Of a stretch of DNA of 18,827 nt, positions 15,260 to 18,827 are shown one piece after another; within the stretch, counting starts at the first letter, position 1, and the number at the start of each line of letters is the position of its first letter. The stretch comes from Planctomycetes bacterium UBA1146 (GTDB lineage: Bacteria; Planctomycetota; UBA8108; UBA1146), in NCBI GenBank assembly GCA_002311345.1, contig DCAA01000026.1, positions 151,041 through 169,867 of the forward strand, written 5' to 3'. The position numbers and the translations under genes were made by a program. The notes under the pieces are model-generated. The model was not told the DNA's origin. It worked only from the letters and a program-made list of their open reading frames with translations, and ran no database searches.

Positions 15260-16935
15260 CGAATTTTCTCCAGGATGGCATCATTCCCCCGGGGAGCGGT
15301 AGCAATCCACTGCAGCACGAATACCTGCACTTGATCCTTCTGAAGAGACATCGTCCAGCGCACGATCCCATCTTCATCGACCTCCGGGTCCGGCTCTGTC
15401 TCATCGCCTAGCACGATCTCGACCTCGTCGACGGTACTGACTGGAATGCGGTCGACCAGTTCCAGAGGCACCTCTTCGTCGATCATCGATTTCACGGTGA
15501 TGCGATAGGCCTTTACCAGTTTTACATTCTTGGTGAAAGTCCCTGATTTTCTGGATTTGTCCTCGATCTCTTCCTTGTGAACCAGGATCCGACCTTCGGA
15601 ACCGAAGTGTTGAGAAAACTGCTGGCCAGCGGCAACCCTGCGGATTCTTCCGTCTCCCACATATGATCCAGCGCGGAAGCAACTCACTACTCCTGCCAGT
15701 AGCGGAGCATTCCCCGAGTTGATGAGGCGAGCACGACGGAACACATGAGGGCTCAGCAGCGGAACACTCTGGTACCCGAGTTCTGCAGCCAGGCTCTGTT
15801 CGCTGATGGTCACCGCATGCGTGCTTCCATCAGCAGGAATCGTTGTCCGGGCACGGATCAGAAAACGAACCGGTCCGGAGCCAGCGGAGACGACTGCCCC
15901 GGCGAGATCGATGGCTTGCTCAGCGGGGTTCTGTGCTGGAGCGCGGGCGACGCTGTCTAGCCCCAGACTGCTAGCATCGGACAGCATCTTCTCGGAAACG
16001 GCCAATTCGGCTCGCGGTTGGGAAGTCACCGCATCGACGCGCAAGGGAACCAGTGAGGCAGGTGTGAGACCAAGGGAAGAGCGAGCGGTGGAAAGGGTCA
16101 ACTCGACATCGGTCCAGTCCTCACCACTTTGCTGCAACACCTGAGCCTTGCTCTGCCAGTGGACCTGCCCGTTCGCCTCATCGAGGATCGCTTGGTGAAC
16201 TGGAATCCATCGGGCTCCGGGAACGTCATGGGCGAGTTCCACCGTCGCCTGACCCTCTTCCTGTGTCTGAATCAGAACCGTTGCCGACCAGGTGGTTCTG
16301 CGCCGCTGACCCTGTAGAGGTTCGAGGTCAGTGACCAGGTCCTGTCGATTCTTCTCGATGCTCTCACCTTGCAACCGCAATCGATCCTTCTCGAGGTTCA
16401 GTTCCAGAAGTCGGTCGGCGATCCACTGCTGGGCACCGATGATCTGGGCAGAAGTGGATCCTCCAAGCAGACCTTTCCCACCGCTGGTGGAGAAGGAATC
16501 CTCGAGAATCTTTGCCAATCGCAGGATGATGATCTTCCGGCGATCCAACTCCTCGACCTGGAAGGAGTTCGTCCTGCCCTGATCACTCAGTTCATGGATG
16601 GCAGCCACGAGTAGACGCATCTCCTCCGTTACATCCTCGAGATGGACGTTCCGTTCGAGACGAACTCCCAGGACCAATCCAGGAACACCGATCAGGCGTG
16701 CGCGAACACTGGAAGGATCGAGGCTCCCCGGCAATTCAAAGAACAGCACCTCGCTCGAACCGACCGCAACGTCTACCACTTGCCGACGATGAACTCGAGC
16801 ACGGTCCTCGAACACGGTCACCGCATCGGGGGAAACGTACTTCAACACGGTAACTTCGGCGGACGGTGCGCCGATTACGGGCAAGGCCCACAGCAGTAAC
16901 CAACAACCGATGATCAGACTGGAAGTACGCATCAT
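15256..16935 (-). CDS. DUF4139 domain protein (MuiA-like), secreted
   Basis: This 559-residue exported protein has a signal peptide at about 1-24 (IIGCWLLLWALPVIGAPS). A DUF4140-like N-terminal domain follows (SPDAVTVFEDRARVHRRQV near 35-53), then a helical, charged stretch at about 100-215. The DUF4139 domain runs from about residue 240 to the end, with the family landmarks ARWIPVHQAILD and GEDWTDVELTLSTARSS (GEDW at 271-274). It is related to proteins annotated 'mucoidy inhibitor MuiA', but no biochemical function is established for the domain. The start is ATG at 16935, overlapping the upstream stop (ATGA), with GGGAG upstream; an ATG immediately after is equally possible. A longer reading frame to 17055 would bury the signal peptide. 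It probably acts in the cell envelope. Confidence 0.87.
   Translation of the reverse strand: MMRTSSLIIGCWLLLWALPVIGAPSAEVTVLKYVSPDAVTVFEDRARVHRRQVVDVAVGSSEVLFFELPGSLDPSSVRARLIGVPGLVLGVRLERNVHLEDVTEEMRLLVAAIHELSDQGRTNSFQVEELDRRKIIILRLAKILEDSFSTSGGKGLLGGSTSAQIIGAQQWIADRLLELNLEKDRLRLQGESIEKNRQDLVTDLEPLQGQRRRTTWSATVLIQTQEEGQATVELAHDVPGARWIPVHQAILDEANGQVHWQSKAQVLQQSGEDWTDVELTLSTARSSLGLTPASLVPLRVDAVTSQPRAELAVSEKMLSDASSLGLDSVARAPAQNPAEQAIDLAGAVVSAGSGPVRFLIRARTTIPADGSTHAVTISEQSLAAELGYQSVPLLSPHVFRRARLINSGNAPLLAGVVSCFRAGSYVGDGRIRRVAAGQQFSQHFGSEGRILVHKEEIEDKSRKSGTFTKNVKLVKAYRITVKSMIDEEVPLELVDRIPVSTVDEVEIVLGDETEPDPEVDEDGIVRWTMSLQKDQVQVFVLQWIATAPRGNDAILEKIR
15268..15271 (-). promoter_or_regulatory. Ribosome binding site for the 94-residue protein
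   Basis: On the minus strand GGAG lies eight bases before TTG at 15259, inside the end of the upstream gene, supporting this non-ATG start. Confidence 0.55.
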
Positions 16936-18803
16936 TCCCCCTCTCCCAGGCGTTCCGGAGCTTCCCTGCGTGTCAATCGCACATCCGGGGGCGCCTCGAT
17001 CCACCAGACGAATCTCAGGTTGATCGGTTCTCCAGGGAGCACGGTGAGTTGCCACGAGAGAAGTCCGTCATCGGATTCCAGGCCCTCGGGCAGGTGAGTT
17101 GTGGCGGAGCGATCGACCCTCACCTTGAGTTGCTTCGATTCAGTGAAGGGGATCCTTTCACGAAGCAATATACTGACCGGTTCGGAATGGAAGTTCTCGA
17201 TCGTCATCTCGAGGTCGGTGCGATAGTGGATCGCCTTGGAGAAGATGCCGATTTTTTCTTCAGATTCTCTCTGGATTCTCTCAACGGTGACCTGGCCATC
17301 GACACCGAGGTCCAGTGTCAATTCTTCAGAAGGTGCGGTGGTCTTTATCGTCGATCGACCGAGGTAGTCTTCTCCCAGGAATACCGCCACACTTCCCTCC
17401 AGCAGCGGATCGCTTCCGTGGAGCAATGCGGTGATCCGTCTGAACACCGCCGTGTTCGCCTCCCCTACACAGATTCTCTCCTCCTCGAACTCGAGATTCT
17501 TGATGGCGTAGAGCAGTCGGTGCGGTTCGCCGTCCGATGGAATCTGTTCCGGCTTCACCGATGTAAAAGTACGGAGAAATCCGCGATTTGATTCGATAGG
17601 CAAGACGGGCATGACCATCCGTCCCAGTTTGTCGACCTGGAGATTGCTGGCCTTCTCCAGCGCCGGAAGACCCGCAACGACGGATTCAGCGTATCTGATA
17701 CTGCTCGGTCGCTGGCGCAGCGTGCCTCGATCCCGTAAGACCTCCACCCCATCATCGTCGCTATCGAAGATGCCGGTGTAAGAATCGAGCCTCCCTCCCA
17801 CTTGCTTGTAGAGCCCGCGGCTGGCTTCAGGAAGGTAGCGCCGATCTTCCGCTCTCGCGCGCCGATTGAGCTCCTCATAACGAGAGCGCTCCAGTCGGAT
17901 GGCTGCCAGTTCAGGAATGCCGGAACCCAGTTCCGGTGTCGAGGTGGAGAAAGACACCGACACCTCGGGCCAATCTTCTCCCGTCAATTGCCGAACGATC
18001 GCAAAAGCGCGCAATTGCAGGGTTCCACTGGCGATATCCACATCCACTTCGTAGTGGGGATACCAGGATGCCTGGGGAATGAGATAACTCACCCGGATGA
18101 CGCCACCGTCACCTGTACGATCCTGGAGACCAACGACGACCTCCGCTCGAGCACGGTCGCGTTGCTGCAGCAAGTTCTCCAGGCTACGGTGAGCCTGCTG
18201 AACCTTCTCCTGGGCTTCTCGAAGCCGAGGAGCCAACCCGACTCGGCTCGTGGCAGCCCCCTGCATCCCTTGCTTCACCATGTCGAGCAGCCCTTGCCAG
18301 GCATCGAGATCGATGATCACGGAGGTATCTTTATTTTCGGGACGCTTCGGGAGAATCGATGCAAACCGTGATCGCAGCTCCTCGAGCGATTGATCCTCGC
18401 GTTGCAGTCGAAGCAACGACTGTTCCAGTTCTTGCAACTTCGCTCGTTTCTCTTTCACTCCGGCAGATTCGACGGGATCTCCGCTGGAACGCTGCACCTG
18501 AACGGAAACGGAAACCAGGCCCTCGGTCCCCTCGACCTGGATCGACGAATCGATGATCGACGCTGGAAGAGGTCCCAGAACCACCTCGCGAAGGCCCGCT
18601 TCTCCTGCGGCGATGCCGAGGGTTCTCTCGACTCTGGCCTGGAGTGAGTAGAGGGTGACCGATGTCACCTCTCCTATTGCCGCAACCGGGGTACTGATCA
18701 CCCCAATGGAGGCATCTGAGGTGATTCCCAGACTACTGAAGTAAAACGATGCGAGGCTTGCTACGAGAGCGTACAGAATCCTGTTGCGATTCCGGATATT
18801 CAT
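16932..18803 (-). CDS. DUF4139 domain protein (MuiA-like), secreted, paralogue
   Basis: This 623-residue protein has a signal peptide or anchor at about 1-30 (ILYALVASLASFYFSSLG). An N-terminal DUF4140-like domain follows (SVTLYSLQARVERT near 48-61), then two charged coiled-coil-like helices at about 115-150 and 190-222. The DUF4139 domain begins near 245 (ASWYPHYEVDVD) with GEDW at 275-278. An insertion at about 310-420 is rich in Arg and acidic residues (GIFDSDDDGVEVLRDRG) and is absent from the downstream paralogue. The C-terminus FVWWIEAPPD matches the family end. ATG at 18803 has an AGGTGA ribosome site. It is the first visible gene of a three-gene coupled operon; the region upstream is outside the window. 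Function unknown, probably envelope. Confidence 0.87.
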   Translation of the reverse strand: MNIRNRNRILYALVASLASFYFSSLGITSDASIGVISTPVAAIGEVTSVTLYSLQARVERTLGIAAGEAGLREVVLGPLPASIIDSSIQVEGTEGLVSVSVQVQRSSGDPVESAGVKEKRAKLQELEQSLLRLQREDQSLEELRSRFASILPKRPENKDTSVIIDLDAWQGLLDMVKQGMQGAATSRVGLAPRLREAQEKVQQAHRSLENLLQQRDRARAEVVVGLQDRTGDGGVIRVSYLIPQASWYPHYEVDVDIASGTLQLRAFAIVRQLTGEDWPEVSVSFSTSTPELGSGIPELAAIRLERSRYEELNRRARAEDRRYLPEASRGLYKQVGGRLDSYTGIFDSDDDGVEVLRDRGTLRQRPSSIRYAESVVAGLPALEKASNLQVDKLGRMVMPVLPIESNRGFLRTFTSVKPEQIPSDGEPHRLLYAIKNLEFEEERICVGEANTAVFRRITALLHGSDPLLEGSVAVFLGEDYLGRSTIKTTAPSEELTLDLGVDGQVTVERIQRESEEKIGIFSKAIHYRTDLEMTIENFHSEPVSILLRERIPFTESKQLKVRVDRSATTHLPEGLESDDGLLSWQLTVLPGEPINLRFVWWIEAPPDVRLTRREAPERLGEGE

Positions 18804-18807
18804 CCAT

Positions 18808-18813
18808 TCACCT
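18808..18813 (-). promoter_or_regulatory. Ribosome binding site for the first MuiA-like gene
   Basis: AGGTGA on the minus strand lies four bases before ATG at 18803, a strong site that fixes this start. Confidence 0.6.
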
Positions 18814-18827
18814 TTCCCTGGTCAAAG

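Noticed and set aside
1..18827. tRNA, rRNA, CRISPR or mobile elements
   Set aside because: No cloverleaf-like segments, regular spacer-repeat pattern, transposase or integrase motifs were seen on reading; a tRNAscan or CRISPR search would be the formal check.

Overview
The window is gene-dense, moderately GC-rich and bacterial, with many genes overlapping by 1-8 bases and frequent TTG/GTG starts. Three signals point to Planctomycetota or a closely allied lineage: two large secreted metalloproteases ending in dockerin-type tails (RGD-N-DG-DISD-LF pattern plus a Cys-Pro terminus), a DUF6941-like protein typical of planctomycetes, and tandem DUF4139/MuiA-like secreted proteins. This is inference from protein style, since there is no rRNA or marker gene in the window.

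Region 1 (1-4478): the end of a Mn/Zn/Fe-type ABC transporter operon (ATPase, permease, permease; the solute-binding protein is presumably upstream of the window). It is followed, convergently, by a full-length MntR/DtxR-family metalloregulator. Both permeases carry C-terminal extensions that look like degenerate DtxR modules, reminiscent of the chlamydial YtgC-YtgR fusion. This is the most interesting signal in the window. Divergent from the regulator are a hotdog thioesterase and a HIT-family hydrolase, overlapping by one base.

Region 2 (4528-10528): two tandem paralogous, secreted M36/thermolysin-like zinc metalloproteases of about 960 residues. Each has a propeptide-like region, HE-[YF]-GH followed by GEG-[FY]-GD, a beta-rich C-terminal domain and two dockerin-like repeats.

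Region 3 (10733-14206): a tightly overlapping minus-strand operon of four genes: SRPBCC protein, D12-class adenine methyltransferase, second D12-class adenine methyltransferase, DUF423 membrane protein. No restriction enzyme is visible.

Region 4 (14474-18803): a plus-strand DUF6941-like protein with a C-terminal octapeptide repeat, then a minus-strand operon of two tandem DUF4139/MuiA-like secreted proteins and a small helical protein, all coupled by 3-4 base overlaps. No tRNA, rRNA, CRISPR array, transposase or integrase was seen.
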